A stretch of 10,335 nucleotides of DNA from Reyranella sp. Its GTDB lineage: Bacteria > Pseudomonadota > Alphaproteobacteria > Reyranellales > Reyranellaceae. The DNA is taken from NCBI GenBank assembly GCA_030679805.1, contig JAUXST010000091.1:1-10335 (forward strand), read 5' to 3'. A program made the translations under genes and the position numbers. The notes under the pieces were generated by a model. It saw nothing but the letters and a program-made list of their open reading frames with translations, had not been told where the DNA came from and did not search any database. The first letter of the stretch is position 1; each line of letters begins with the position of its first letter. Of the stretch, positions 1-7,904 are shown piece by piece.

Positions 1-1263
<1,263 letters not shown>

Positions 1264-1264
1264 G

Positions 1265-2113
1265 TCAGTGCAATTCGCATTTGGACAGACACCAGCCTTC
1301 GTGGTGCAGCCAGCACGATTCGTCCTTGTCGTGGCGGTCGCGGCGCAGAGAATTGAGCGTGCGCTGGCCCACCGGGTCGGCCAGCGCATTCGCCAGCGCA
1401 GCGGCTTCTCCGTCATCCCGTGCGCCGGCACAAGGGAAGAATCCAACACGCCCGGCGGAGCGTGCACCGATGCCGGCGGCGCTACGATCGAGGCGCAACA
1501 TGAAACCCCAACGTTCGCTGCCCGTGAGCGGGATGAGCGCGCGACCTCCTTCATCGAGTGCGTCAATCCATGCGGCAGGCGGTGCAGTCGCACCGGCGAA
1601 GGCGATGACGGCGTTCCACTGCCCCTCGACGGGCACGACGCCTTCGACGAGACGAACCGATGCGTGCGGCCAGCCCGCGAGGTTTCGTTCGGCGGCAATT
1701 GCCAGCCGGGCATCGACCTCAAGGCCAAGGACGCGTCCCGAGGATCCGACAAGTTCGGCCAGGATAGCGGTGAAGTAGCCCGAGCCCGTGCCGACCTGCA
1801 GGACGCGATCGCCTGATTTGATGCCAAGGTGATCGAAGTGGTAGGCCCACAACGACGGCTCGCCGGTGTTCAGCCCGCTGCTCTCGTCGAGCGCCACCAG
1901 GACATTGTGATAGAGCCGGCGCGGATCGGCGTCGGGCGTGGTCCAGTAGCCATCGGTCAGATGCAGGATTCGCCACGGCCCGGGCCCGACGAAGCGTTCG
2001 CGTGGCACCGTGGCGAAGGCCTCGACAACGCGCTCGTCGACGAGATGGCAAATCGCGCGCAGTTCCTCGGCAAACCAACGCCGCGCCTCGGCGAGACTGG
2101 GCGGGTGCGGCAT
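1265..2113 (-). CDS. Protein-L-isoaspartate O-methyltransferase family protein, divergent
   Basis: A 282-residue SAM-dependent methyltransferase of the PCMT fold. The N-terminal stretch LVDERVVEAFATVPRERFV (about 24-42) matches the PCMT family opening. The SAM-binding motif I is VLQVGTGSGY (104-113), followed by an acidic-loop motif VLGLEVD (128-134). Classical PCMT enzymes, which repair isoaspartyl residues in aged proteins, carry a GQTISQP-type active-site segment just before motif I; here that region reads GLNTGEPSLWA (80-90). Substrate is therefore uncertain, and isoaspartate repair should not be assumed. The C-terminal tail is rich in Cys, His and Trp (CWLHHEGWCLSKC), perhaps structural or metal-binding. 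The ATG at 2113 was chosen because it lies 2 bp after the mlaF stop and begins right before the conserved region; an upstream extension would run through mlaF in another frame. It is coupled to radA downstream (1-bp gap). Confidence 0.82.
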   Translation of the reverse strand: MPHPPSLAEARRWFAEELRAICHLVDERVVEAFATVPRERFVGPGPWRILHLTDGYWTTPDADPRRLYHNVLVALDESSGLNTGEPSLWAYHFDHLGIKSGDRVLQVGTGSGYFTAILAELVGSSGRVLGLEVDARLAIAAERNLAGWPHASVRLVEGVVPVEGQWNAVIAFAGATAPPAAWIDALDEGGRALIPLTGSERWGFMLRLDRSAAGIGARSAGRVGFFPCAGARDDGEAAALANALADPVGQRTLNSLRRDRHDKDESCWLHHEGWCLSKCELH

Positions 2114-2115
2114 GG

Positions 2116-2892
2116 TCAGAGTTTCCGGACCTGCATGCGGATCGGTCCCTCGGCGCGACCATGAATGAACTGGTCGACATGAGCGTTGCCGGAGTGATCG
2201 ATATCGGCGACCGGCCCCTGCCAGATCAGCCGGCCCTCGTAGAGCATGCCGATGCGGTGGCCGATCTTGCGTGCGCTCGCCATGTCGTGGGTGATCGAGA
2301 CGGCGGTGGCGCCGAGGTCGCTCACGCACTTCACGATCAGGTCGTTGATGACGTCGGCCATGATCGGGTCGAGTCCGGTTGTCGGCTCGTCGAAGAAGAT
2401 GATCTCGGGTTCGCGGGCGATCGCACGGGCCAGCGCCACGCGTTTCTGCATGCCGCCGGAGAGTTCGGAGGGAAACAGTTCGCCGATCTCGGGTCCGAGG
2501 CCCACGGCGCCCAGCTTGGCGACCGCGACCTCGCGGGCCTGCTCCGCCTTCATGCCGTCGCTCTGGATCGGGCCGAAGGCGACATTCTCCCAGACGCGCA
2601 GCGAATCGAACAGGGCGCCGCCCTGAAACAGCATGCCGAACTTGCGCATGACGCGCGCACGGCTGCGGTCGTTGAAGCCGACGGTTTCCTCGCCGTCAAC
2701 GCTGATCGAGCCGCGGTCGGGTGCCATCAAGCCGAGAATGCACTTCAGCAGCACCGACTTGCCGCTGCCGGAACCTCCGATCACCACCATCGATTCACCC
2801 GGTGCCACGTCGAGATCGATGCCCTGCAACACCTTCTTGGAGCCGAAGGACTTGGTGACGCCGCGTAGGGCGATCTTGGAGGCGGCGCTCAT
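2116..2892 (-). CDS. mlaF: MlaF-type phospholipid ABC transporter ATPase
   Basis: A 258-residue cytoplasmic ABC ATPase that should pair with the MlaE-type permease encoded just upstream and power phospholipid (or other lipid/organic solvent, Ttg2A-like) movement between inner and outer membrane. Motifs: Walker A GGSGSGKS (39-46), Q-loop Q90 inside LFQGGALFD, signature LSGGMQKR (144-151), Walker B IIFFDEP (164-170) with TTGLDP following, and H-loop H202. The QGGALFDSL segment and the C-terminal FIHGRAEGPI stretch are typical of the MlaF/Ttg2A/Mkl branch rather than of importer ATPases. The ATG at 2892 overlaps the permease stop as ATGA, which fixes the start. The reading frame stays open upstream to about 3723, but that extension is the shadow of mlaE. 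No Shine-Dalgarno is visible, consistent with coupled translation. No MCE-domain (MlaD) gene accompanies it in the window. Confidence 0.93.
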   Translation of the reverse strand: MSAASKIALRGVTKSFGSKKVLQGIDLDVAPGESMVVIGGSGSGKSVLLKCILGLMAPDRGSISVDGEETVGFNDRSRARVMRKFGMLFQGGALFDSLRVWENVAFGPIQSDGMKAEQAREVAVAKLGAVGLGPEIGELFPSELSGGMQKRVALARAIAREPEIIFFDEPTTGLDPIMADVINDLIVKCVSDLGATAVSITHDMASARKIGHRIGMLYEGRLIWQGPVADIDHSGNAHVDQFIHGRAEGPIRMQVRKL

Positions 2893-3668
2893 CGGGCGAA
2901 AAACGCTTCGGTGATGAAGTAGTTGAAGGTGAAGATCAGGATCGATGCCGAGACCACGGCGTTGGTCGTCGCCATGCCGACGCCCTGGGCGCCGCCCTTC
3001 GATGTGTAGCCGTGATAGCAGCCCATCAGGGTGATCAAGAAGCCGAACACGGCGGCCTTCACGAGGCCGGAAAACACATCCTGGAACTCCAGGAAGTCCA
3101 ACGTATTGCGCAGGTAGGCGGTGTCGTTGAAGTCGAGCTTGTACACGCCGACGAGGAAGCCGCCGAGAATGCCGATGATGTCGGCGACCAGAACCAGGAT
3201 CGGCAGGGTGACGATTCCCGCGATCAGGCGAGGTGCTATCAGGTACTTGAAGGGATCGGTCGACAGCGTGGTGAGCGCGTCGATCTGCTCGGTGACGCGC
3301 ATGGTGCCGATTTCGGCGGCAATGGCTGCGCCGATGCGGCCGGCCACCATGAGGCTTGCAAGAACCGGGCCCAGTTCGCGGGTCAGCGATACGACAACGA
3401 CGTTGGGAATGGCGCTCTCGGCCGAGAAGCGGGCGAATCCGGTATAGCTCTGCAGCGCCAGGACCATGCCGGTGAAGATCGCGGTCAGGCCGACGACAGG
3501 CAGCGAGTAGTAGCCGATCTCCAGCATCTGGCTGATGATCTGCCGACGGTAGTAGGGCGGCTGTACAGCCTGGCGCACGGCATGGAAGGCGAACGCCGTG
3601 ACAGCACCGGTCGCCTCCAGGAAAGCCAGCGACATGCGGCCGAGAACCGTCAACAGCGGAATGTTCAC
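2889..3668 (-). CDS. mlaE: MlaE-type ABC transporter permease
   Basis: A 259-residue inner-membrane permease of the MlaE/YrbE family, the transmembrane partner of MlaF. It has a hydrophobic pattern consistent with about five to six membrane segments. The family signature is present around 95-150: LTRELGPVLASLMVAGRIGA then AAEIGTMRVTEQIDAL, the conserved cytoplasmic coupling region. I start it at GTG 3668, because this GTG overlaps the alr stop as GTGA and has a good Shine-Dalgarno (GGGAG, about 7 bases upstream, within alr). An ATG twelve codons in (3635) is an alternative start. The end overlaps mlaF by 4 bp. In Escherichia coli the system includes MlaD, MlaC and MlaB; here only the E and F parts are seen, so the transport direction and periplasmic partner remain open. 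Confidence 0.92.
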   Translation of the reverse strand: MNIPLLTVLGRMSLAFLEATGAVTAFAFHAVRQAVQPPYYRRQIISQMLEIGYYSLPVVGLTAIFTGMVLALQSYTGFARFSAESAIPNVVVVSLTRELGPVLASLMVAGRIGAAIAAEIGTMRVTEQIDALTTLSTDPFKYLIAPRLIAGIVTLPILVLVADIIGILGGFLVGVYKLDFNDTAYLRNTLDFLEFQDVFSGLVKAAVFGFLITLMGCYHGYTSKGGAQGVGMATTNAVVSASILIFTFNYFITEAFFAR

Positions 3669-4831
3669 GTCTCTTCTCCCGCCATGTCTTCCGCCACATC
3701 GCCTTGGCCCTCGACATATACACGATGATAGCGCCGGCCCAGCGCCGTCATGATTTCGTATCCGTTGGTGCGCGCGCGTTCGGCGAGGTCGTCAGGGGTC
3801 AGATTGGGGCCCAGCACCTCGACGGCTGCTCCCGGCTGCGAGAGGTCTTCGGGAACCTCGGTCACATCGATCGTCACGAGATCCATCGAGATTCGGCCGA
3901 TCACGGGCACGGACTGATGGCCAATGTAAACGACGCTGCGGTTCATCAAGCCGCGAAAATAGCCGTCGGCATATCCCAGACCGATGGTGGCAACACGCGT
4001 CGGCCTCGCCGCGCGCCAAGCACCACCGTATCCAACGGTCTGTAGAGCGTCAACGCGACGGGTCTGCAGGATTCGCGCGTACAGAGTCACGGTCGGCAAC
4101 ATCGGATTGTCTTGGCCCGGCAGGGGATTGATCCCGTAGAGGGCGGCACCCGGCCGCATCAGGTCAAAATGATAGTCAGGTCCGAGAAAGATGCCGGAGG
4201 AATTCGCCAGCGACGCCGGCGCGCCGGGCATGGCCTTCACGAACGTCCTGAAGCGGGAGAGCTGCTCGCCGTTGATCGGATTGGCCGGCTCCTCGGACGC
4301 CACGAGATGGCTCATGAACAAGGCCAGCCGCAATCCGCGCAAGCGACCGCGCTCGTTGATCAGGGCCTGGGCGTCTTCGGGACCGAAGCCCAGACGATTC
4401 ATCCCGGTGTCGAGATGGATGACGGCATCGAGCGCCTGGTTGAAGCGCTGCGCGGCGGCACGCCAGGCGTTGAGTTGACCGAGATGATTGAGCACCGGGG
4501 TGAGGCCGTGCTCGACGAAGTCGGCCTCGGTGCCGGCCAGCAGGCCGTTCAGGACGTAGATGGGATGCCCGAGCAGCACACGCCGCAGCTCTATCCCTTC
4601 GTCGATATGCGCCACGAAGAACTGCCGGCAGCCCTCCGCCGCCAGCCTGGGGCCCACGATCGCGAGGCCAGTGCCGTAGGCATCGGCCTTGAGCACGGCG
4701 GCGCAATCGACCGGCCGGCCGTCGGCGCGGCCGGCGTCGCGCAGGCCACGCCAGTTGGCCGCGATCGCGCCGAGATCGATCGTCAGGATCGCACCGGCCC
4801 GGCGAGTCGCGTCGTCGGCAGGAGAGGACAT
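3665..4831 (-). CDS. alr: Alanine racemase
   Basis: A 388-residue fold-type III, PLP-dependent racemase that interconverts L- and D-alanine in the cytoplasm and supplies D-Ala for peptidoglycan. The PLP lysine is K48 in VLKADAYGTG (46-55; the more usual histidine after YG is Thr, a common variation). HLDTGMNRLGF matches the substrate/PLP-contacting region. The second catalytic base is Y268 in TVGYGGAW, contributed to the other subunit's active site in the dimer. IGLGYADGY and ISMDLVTIDVT are further family blocks. Length is slightly over the usual 360-380. The ATG at 4831 lies 8 bp after the dnaB stop; no clear Shine-Dalgarno precedes it, which suggests coupling to dnaB. It ends in a 4-bp GTGA overlap with mlaE. 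The longer open frame upstream is inside dnaB and is not used. Confidence 0.96.
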   Translation of the reverse strand: MSSPADDATRRAGAILTIDLGAIAANWRGLRDAGRADGRPVDCAAVLKADAYGTGLAIVGPRLAAEGCRQFFVAHIDEGIELRRVLLGHPIYVLNGLLAGTEADFVEHGLTPVLNHLGQLNAWRAAAQRFNQALDAVIHLDTGMNRLGFGPEDAQALINERGRLRGLRLALFMSHLVASEEPANPINGEQLSRFRTFVKAMPGAPASLANSSGIFLGPDYHFDLMRPGAALYGINPLPGQDNPMLPTVTLYARILQTRRVDALQTVGYGGAWRAARPTRVATIGLGYADGYFRGLMNRSVVYIGHQSVPVIGRISMDLVTIDVTEVPEDLSQPGAAVEVLGPNLTPDDLAERARTNGYEIMTALGRRYHRVYVEGQGDVAEDMAGEET

Positions 4832-4839
4832 CGAAGGCG

Positions 4840-6375
4840 CTAGAAGGCTGGGCCGCCCGGCCGTTCCTCGTCGGCGGGCAGGTTGTCGAACTTGGTGAAC
4901 TGGCCTTCGAAGGCCAGGCGCACGAGGCCGGTGGGGCCATGGCGCTGCTTGGCCACGATCACCTCGGCCTTGCCGTAGGTCTGCTCGCAACGCTGCTTCC
5001 AGGCATCGTGGCGCTCGTTGAAGCGCTGATCGTTCTCTTCGGCGCGTCGCGTCGGCTCGCCGCGCTGGAGGTAGTACTCTTCGCGATAGACGAACATGAC
5101 GACATCGGCGTCCTGCTCGATCGAACCCGACTCGCGCAAGTCGGAGAGCTGCGGTCGCTTGTCCTCGCGTTGCTCGACCGCGCGACTGAGCTGCGACAGC
5201 GCCAGGACCGGCACGTCGAGTTCCTTGGCCAGGGTCTTGAGGCCACGCGTGATCTCGGAGACCTCCTGCACGCGGTTTTCCTGGCGCGACTTGCCGGAGG
5301 GATTGAGAAGCTGGAGGTAGTCGACCACCAGCAGGCCGAGACCATGGGTGCGCTTCAGCCGGCGCGCCCGGGTACGCAGCGCAGCGATACTGAGGGCGGG
5401 CGTGTCATCGATGAAGAAATTGAGGTGCTCGAGTTCCTGACTGACCGACAGGACCTTGTCGAAATCGCCGCTGATCAGTTCACCCTTGCGGATCTTCTCG
5501 GACGGCACCTCGGCCTGTTCGGCGAGCATTCGGGTGGCGAGCTGCTCGGAGGACATTTCCAGCGAAAAGAAGCCGACCACGGCGCCATCGACCGCCTTGG
5601 GCTTGCCGTCTTCGCCATGCTCCTCGCGGTAGGCCCGCGCAGCATTGAAGGCGATGTTCGTCGCCAGGGCGGTCTTCCCCATCGACGGGCGGCCGGCGAG
5701 GATGATGAGGTCCGAGCGATGAAGGCCACCTAGAAGTTGGTCGAGCTGGAACAGGCCCGAGGCCACGCCCGTGAGCTGCCCGACCCGGTGGTAGGCGGCC
5801 TCGGCCGCGACGGTCGCTTCGGTGAGCGCCGCGCGGAACGGCTTGAAGCCGCCTTCGGTCTGGCCGGTGGTCGCGAGTTCGAAAAGCTTCTTCTCGGCCG
5901 TCTCGATTTGATGCAGCGCCGTTTCGTCGACGTCGCCACCGAAGGCGCCGTTGACGACCTCTTCGCCGAGATCGACAAGCTGTCGGCGCAGGTAGAGGTC
6001 GTGCACGGCGCGTCCGAAGGCGGCGGCATCGATCACATGCACCGAGGCGGCGGCCAGACGGGCAAGGTAGGGAGCCGCCCCGCCTGCGGCCTTCATCGCC
6101 TCGTCCTGCTCGACATAGGTCTTGAGGGTAACGGCACTCACCACTTGGCCGCGTTCGATCAGGCGCGACAGCGAATCGAAGAGCTTGCCGTGCAGCGGAT
6201 CTGCGAAGTGCTCCGGACGCAGGAACTCGGCTACGCGCTGATAGGCGGCATTGTTGACGAGGATCGCCCCCAGCAGCGCCTGCTCCGCCTCGAAATTGTG
6301 CGGCGGCTCGCGCAGCCTCGCATCTTCGGCGCCGGGCAGCCGCGTGACGTTCGACGAGTCTTTTTGTGGCTCCAT
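4840..6375 (-). CDS. dnaB: Replicative DNA helicase DnaB
   Basis: The hexameric 5'-3' helicase that unwinds the chromosome at the replication fork, loaded at the origin and bound to primase. The protein is 511 residues. The N-terminal DnaB domain begins at about 23 (PPHNFEAEQALLGAIL) and reaches about 125, with a linker following. The RecA-like C-terminal domain has Walker A GRPSMGKT (228-235), FFSLEMSSEQLATRM (269-283), Walker B LLVVDYLQLL (348-357), LSQLSRAVEQREDKRP (393-408), the block SDLRESGSIEQDADVV and an arginine-finger-like segment KQRHGPTG (476-483). A charged insert (about 250-263) and another at about 437-468 add a little to the usual 450-480 length. ATG 6375 has AGGG six bases upstream and agrees with the family start. 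It is the first gene of the tight run into alr (8-bp gap). I see no intein. Confidence 0.97.
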   Translation of the reverse strand: MEPQKDSSNVTRLPGAEDARLREPPHNFEAEQALLGAILVNNAAYQRVAEFLRPEHFADPLHGKLFDSLSRLIERGQVVSAVTLKTYVEQDEAMKAAGGAAPYLARLAAASVHVIDAAAFGRAVHDLYLRRQLVDLGEEVVNGAFGGDVDETALHQIETAEKKLFELATTGQTEGGFKPFRAALTEATVAAEAAYHRVGQLTGVASGLFQLDQLLGGLHRSDLIILAGRPSMGKTALATNIAFNAARAYREEHGEDGKPKAVDGAVVGFFSLEMSSEQLATRMLAEQAEVPSEKIRKGELISGDFDKVLSVSQELEHLNFFIDDTPALSIAALRTRARRLKRTHGLGLLVVDYLQLLNPSGKSRQENRVQEVSEITRGLKTLAKELDVPVLALSQLSRAVEQREDKRPQLSDLRESGSIEQDADVVMFVYREEYYLQRGEPTRRAEENDQRFNERHDAWKQRCEQTYGKAEVIVAKQRHGPTGLVRLAFEGQFTKFDNLPADEERPGGPAF

Positions 6376-6477
6376 GTAGAGCCCTTTTATGGAGATGAGG
6401 GTCCGATCACCATCTCAAAAGCCACCGGCTCGATCAAGAACGGCGCCAAATGCATGCATAGCGGGGACAACCCCTGC
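6376..6477. other. cfa-dnaB intergenic gap
   Basis: A 102-bp gap between two minus-strand genes. Next to the cfa stop lies a small GC hairpin (6461-6477). A 6-bp inverted repeat GAGATG/CATCTC (6392-6397 and 6411-6416, 13-nt loop) falls in the probable dnaB leader. ATGCATGCAT is a simple self-complementary word at about 6450-6459. I do not find a convincing -35/-10 pair for dnaB; weak matches such as TTGATC without a good -10 are all I see. So whether dnaB has its own promoter or is read from cfa cannot be settled here. Confidence 0.5.
6461..6477 (-). terminator. Small hairpin right after cfa stop, possible terminator
   Basis: On the minus strand the sequence directly after the cfa TAG reads GCAGGGGTTGTCCCCGC, which folds as GC(A)GGGG, loop TTGT, CCCCGC: six base pairs with one bulged A. 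No run of T follows, so it would be at best a weak or factor-assisted terminator, or simply an mRNA 3'-end stabilising stem. Confidence 0.3.
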
Positions 6478-7716
6478 CTATTCCGCTGCCATTGACGGCA
6501 CCGTTCCTTCGCCGCTTTCGGCGTCCGCCATATAATCGCGCGTGAGCGGCACCGCGTCCTGGCGCTTGGAGATCTGGATCTGGAACACCATTTGATTCAT
6601 GTATCGAAAAGAAACCTCGCAGCCGGCCAGGTAGAATTCCCACATGCGGCAGAAGCGTTCGTCGTAGCCGGCCGTCTGCTTGACCTTTTCCCGGTTGGCG
6701 TGGAAGCGCTGGCGCCAGTGGCGGATGGTTTCTGCATAGTGCAGGCGAAGCACCTCGATATCGGTTACCCACAGCTCGACCTTTTCGATCGCCGCTAGGA
6801 CTTCGGACAGGGCCGGCGTATAGCCGCCCGGGAAGATGTACTTGCGCAGCCAGGTGTTGGTGCCGCCCGGCGACTCCATGCGGCCGATCGAGTGCAGCAG
6901 CATGACGCCATCGTCGGCCAGCAGCTCCTTCACCTTGGTGAAGTACTCGACGTAGTGGGCGGCGCCCACGTGCTCGAACATGCCGACTGAAACGATGCGG
7001 TCGTAGCGCCCGGGTTCCTGCCGATAGTCGAGCAGCTTGAACCGGACCCGGTCGGCAACGCCACCTTCGAGCGCGCGCCGGCTGGAGACGGTGTGCTGTT
7101 CCTTGGACAGCGTCACGCCGGTGACGTCGACGCCGAACTGCTGGGAGAGGAACAGGCCCATGCCGCCCCAACCTGAGCCGATGTCGAGCACGCGCTGGCC
7201 CTGTTTCAGCAGCAGCTTGGCCGCGATATGGCGCTTCTTATCGATCTGGGCCTGCTCCAGGCTCTCGCCCGGCGTCGTGAAATAGGCGCAGGAGTACTGG
7301 CGGTCGCGATCGAGGAAGAAGTCGTAGAGCTGGTCGTTGAGGTCGTAGTGATGGGCGACGTTGCGTTGCGCCCGACCGATCGGATTGTACTGCTCGAGCA
7401 GCCGCAGGAATTTCTGGAGGGCGAAGGACCAGCGCACCAAGGGCGTGGACTCGACGGCGACGATATTGCGTCCGAGGAGATCGAGCAGGTCGTAGATATC
7501 ACCGTTTTCGATGGTGAGCTTGCCGTTCATGTAGGATTCGCCGAACGCCAGCCGCGGGCGGAGTGCCAGCCGAACGCCGGTCCACCAAGTATGAATACGC
7601 AGGGTGACGTCGGGCCCCGGCGCCGCACCCACAAGGCGGTGTGAGCGGCCGGCGGCATCGATGATCGTCAATTGGCCTTCGCCCAGCACGTAGGCGAGTA
7701 CTTTAGCTAGCAGCAT
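6478..7716 (-). CDS. cfa: Cyclopropane-fatty-acyl-phospholipid synthase
   Basis: A 412-residue SAM-dependent enzyme that adds a methylene bridge to cis double bonds of membrane phospholipid acyl chains, usually at stationary phase or under acid and other stress. Residues matching the known E. coli active site are all visible: C143 in QYSCAYF, E248 in GMFEHVG, H275 in LLHSIG and Y327 in LHYAET (E. coli C139, E239, H266, Y317). These bind the bicarbonate ion that acts as base. SAM motif I is VLDIGSGWGG (176-185), with Ser where E. coli has Cys. The upstream half (1-115) is the family's N-terminal lipid-binding domain. The ATG at 7716 is chosen because GGGGGGA sits about 7 bases upstream; an ATG at 7833 in the same frame would add 39 unlike residues that cover the structured leader. 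It is divergent from the iron-binding protein gene. Confidence 0.94.
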   Translation of the reverse strand: MLLAKVLAYVLGEGQLTIIDAAGRSHRLVGAAPGPDVTLRIHTWWTGVRLALRPRLAFGESYMNGKLTIENGDIYDLLDLLGRNIVAVESTPLVRWSFALQKFLRLLEQYNPIGRAQRNVAHHYDLNDQLYDFFLDRDRQYSCAYFTTPGESLEQAQIDKKRHIAAKLLLKQGQRVLDIGSGWGGMGLFLSQQFGVDVTGVTLSKEQHTVSSRRALEGGVADRVRFKLLDYRQEPGRYDRIVSVGMFEHVGAAHYVEYFTKVKELLADDGVMLLHSIGRMESPGGTNTWLRKYIFPGGYTPALSEVLAAIEKVELWVTDIEVLRLHYAETIRHWRQRFHANREKVKQTAGYDERFCRMWEFYLAGCEVSFRYMNQMVFQIQISKRQDAVPLTRDYMADAESGEGTVPSMAAE

Positions 7717-7720
7717 CGTC

Positions 7721-7737
7721 GTTCCCCCCGGGGCAAC
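7721..7737 (-). promoter_or_regulatory. Near-palindrome that overlaps the cfa Shine-Dalgarno
   Basis: On the minus strand GTTGCCCCGGGGGGAAC contains the cfa Shine-Dalgarno (GGGGGGA). GTT pairs with AAC and CCC with GGG across one mismatch and a tiny loop, so the ribosome binding site could be partly hidden in the mRNA. The sequence match is plain; any regulatory effect is inferred. Confidence 0.35.
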
Positions 7738-7744
7738 GATCTGT

Positions 7745-7767
7745 CGGGCGGATTGGACATCCGCCCG
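7745..7767 (-). repeat. 9-bp GC-rich inverted repeat in the cfa leader
   Basis: CGGGCGGAT (7745-7753) and ATCCGCCCG (7759-7767) are perfect inverted copies around a 5-nt loop, TGGAC on the plus strand. In the cfa mRNA this would form a stable stem-loop about 30 bases before the start codon. No T run follows on either strand, so it does not look like an intrinsic terminator. It could be an mRNA-stabilising stem or a protein-binding site. Confidence 0.6.
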
Positions 7768-7793
7768 TTGGTCCGAGTGCGCGTTTAGATGGA

Positions 7794-7823
7794 ATGTTAA
7801 GCTAAAAGGCATTTTCAAGGCAA
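7794..7823 (-). promoter_or_regulatory. Candidate cfa promoter
   Basis: On the minus strand TTGCCT (7823-7818) and TAACAT (7799-7794) are separated by 18 bp; each matches the general -35/-10 consensus at 4 of 6 positions. Transcription would begin near 7787 and give a leader of about 70 bases that contains both predicted cfa-leader hairpins. The match is weak and other spacings are possible. Confidence 0.28.
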
Positions 7824-7830
7824 AGGGTCG

Positions 7831-7858
7831 CACATCAAAAACCGCAGTCTTTGATGTG
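7831..7858. repeat. 9-bp inverted repeat with 10-nt spacer, operator-like
   Basis: CACATCAAA (7831-7839) and TTTGATGTG (7850-7858) are perfect inverted copies around AACCGCAGTC. The half-sites are about 19 bp apart centre to centre, close to two helical turns, which suits a dimeric DNA-binding protein. It lies 7 bp upstream of the candidate cfa -35 and 17 bp upstream of the candidate -35 of the iron-binding protein gene, so it could serve either. I do not recognise the half-site as that of a specific regulator. Confidence 0.6.
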
Positions 7859-7865
7859 GAACAAA

Positions 7866-7880
7866 TGCAAACGATTTGCA
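7866..7880. promoter_or_regulatory. Fur/Mur-like palindrome
   Basis: TGCAAACGATTTGCA is a perfect 6-bp inverted repeat with a 3-nt centre (TGCAAA-CGA-TTTGCA). Its 15-bp size fits the 7-1-7 form of Fur-family operators, and TGCAA-rich palindromes are the style described for alphaproteobacterial Fur/Mur proteins. It sits upstream of a ferric-iron-binding protein gene and overlaps the candidate -35, the position expected for repression by iron. The palindrome is seen; the regulator is inferred, and Mur or an unrelated factor remains possible. Confidence 0.5.
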
Positions 7881-7904
7881 GTCGCTACGCTCAAATGCTA
7901 GAAA
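7876..7904 (+). promoter_or_regulatory. Candidate promoter of the iron-binding protein gene
   Basis: TTGCAG (7876-7881) and TAGAAA (7899-7904) are 17 bp apart, with 3/6 and 4/6 consensus matches. The start of transcription would be near 7911, giving a leader of about 30 bases. The -35 element overlaps the right arm of the Fur/Mur-like palindrome. This is a weak prediction. Confidence 0.25.

Noticed and set aside
2893..3723. N-terminal extension of the mlaF frame
   Set aside because: It would overlay all of mlaE out of frame; the ATGA junction at 2892 gives a normal-length ATPase.
6450..6459. Self-complementary ATGCATGCAT word in the cfa-dnaB gap
   Set aside because: A short alternating palindrome with no second copy or link to a promoter; not enough to call a site.
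5737..6495. A 252-codon plus-strand frame opposite dnaB
   Set aside because: Antisense shadow of dnaB with no family-like motif and no Shine-Dalgarno that I could see.
7717..7790. Idea that the cfa leader is a SAM riboswitch, since Cfa uses SAM
   Set aside because: I see two simple hairpins but no pseudoknot or conserved core that I recognise from SAM-I, SAM-II or SAM/SAH classes.
7717..7833. Upstream cfa start at 7833 (39 more residues)
   Set aside because: The extension does not look like Cfa, covers the hairpin region, and the 7716 ATG has a much better Shine-Dalgarno.
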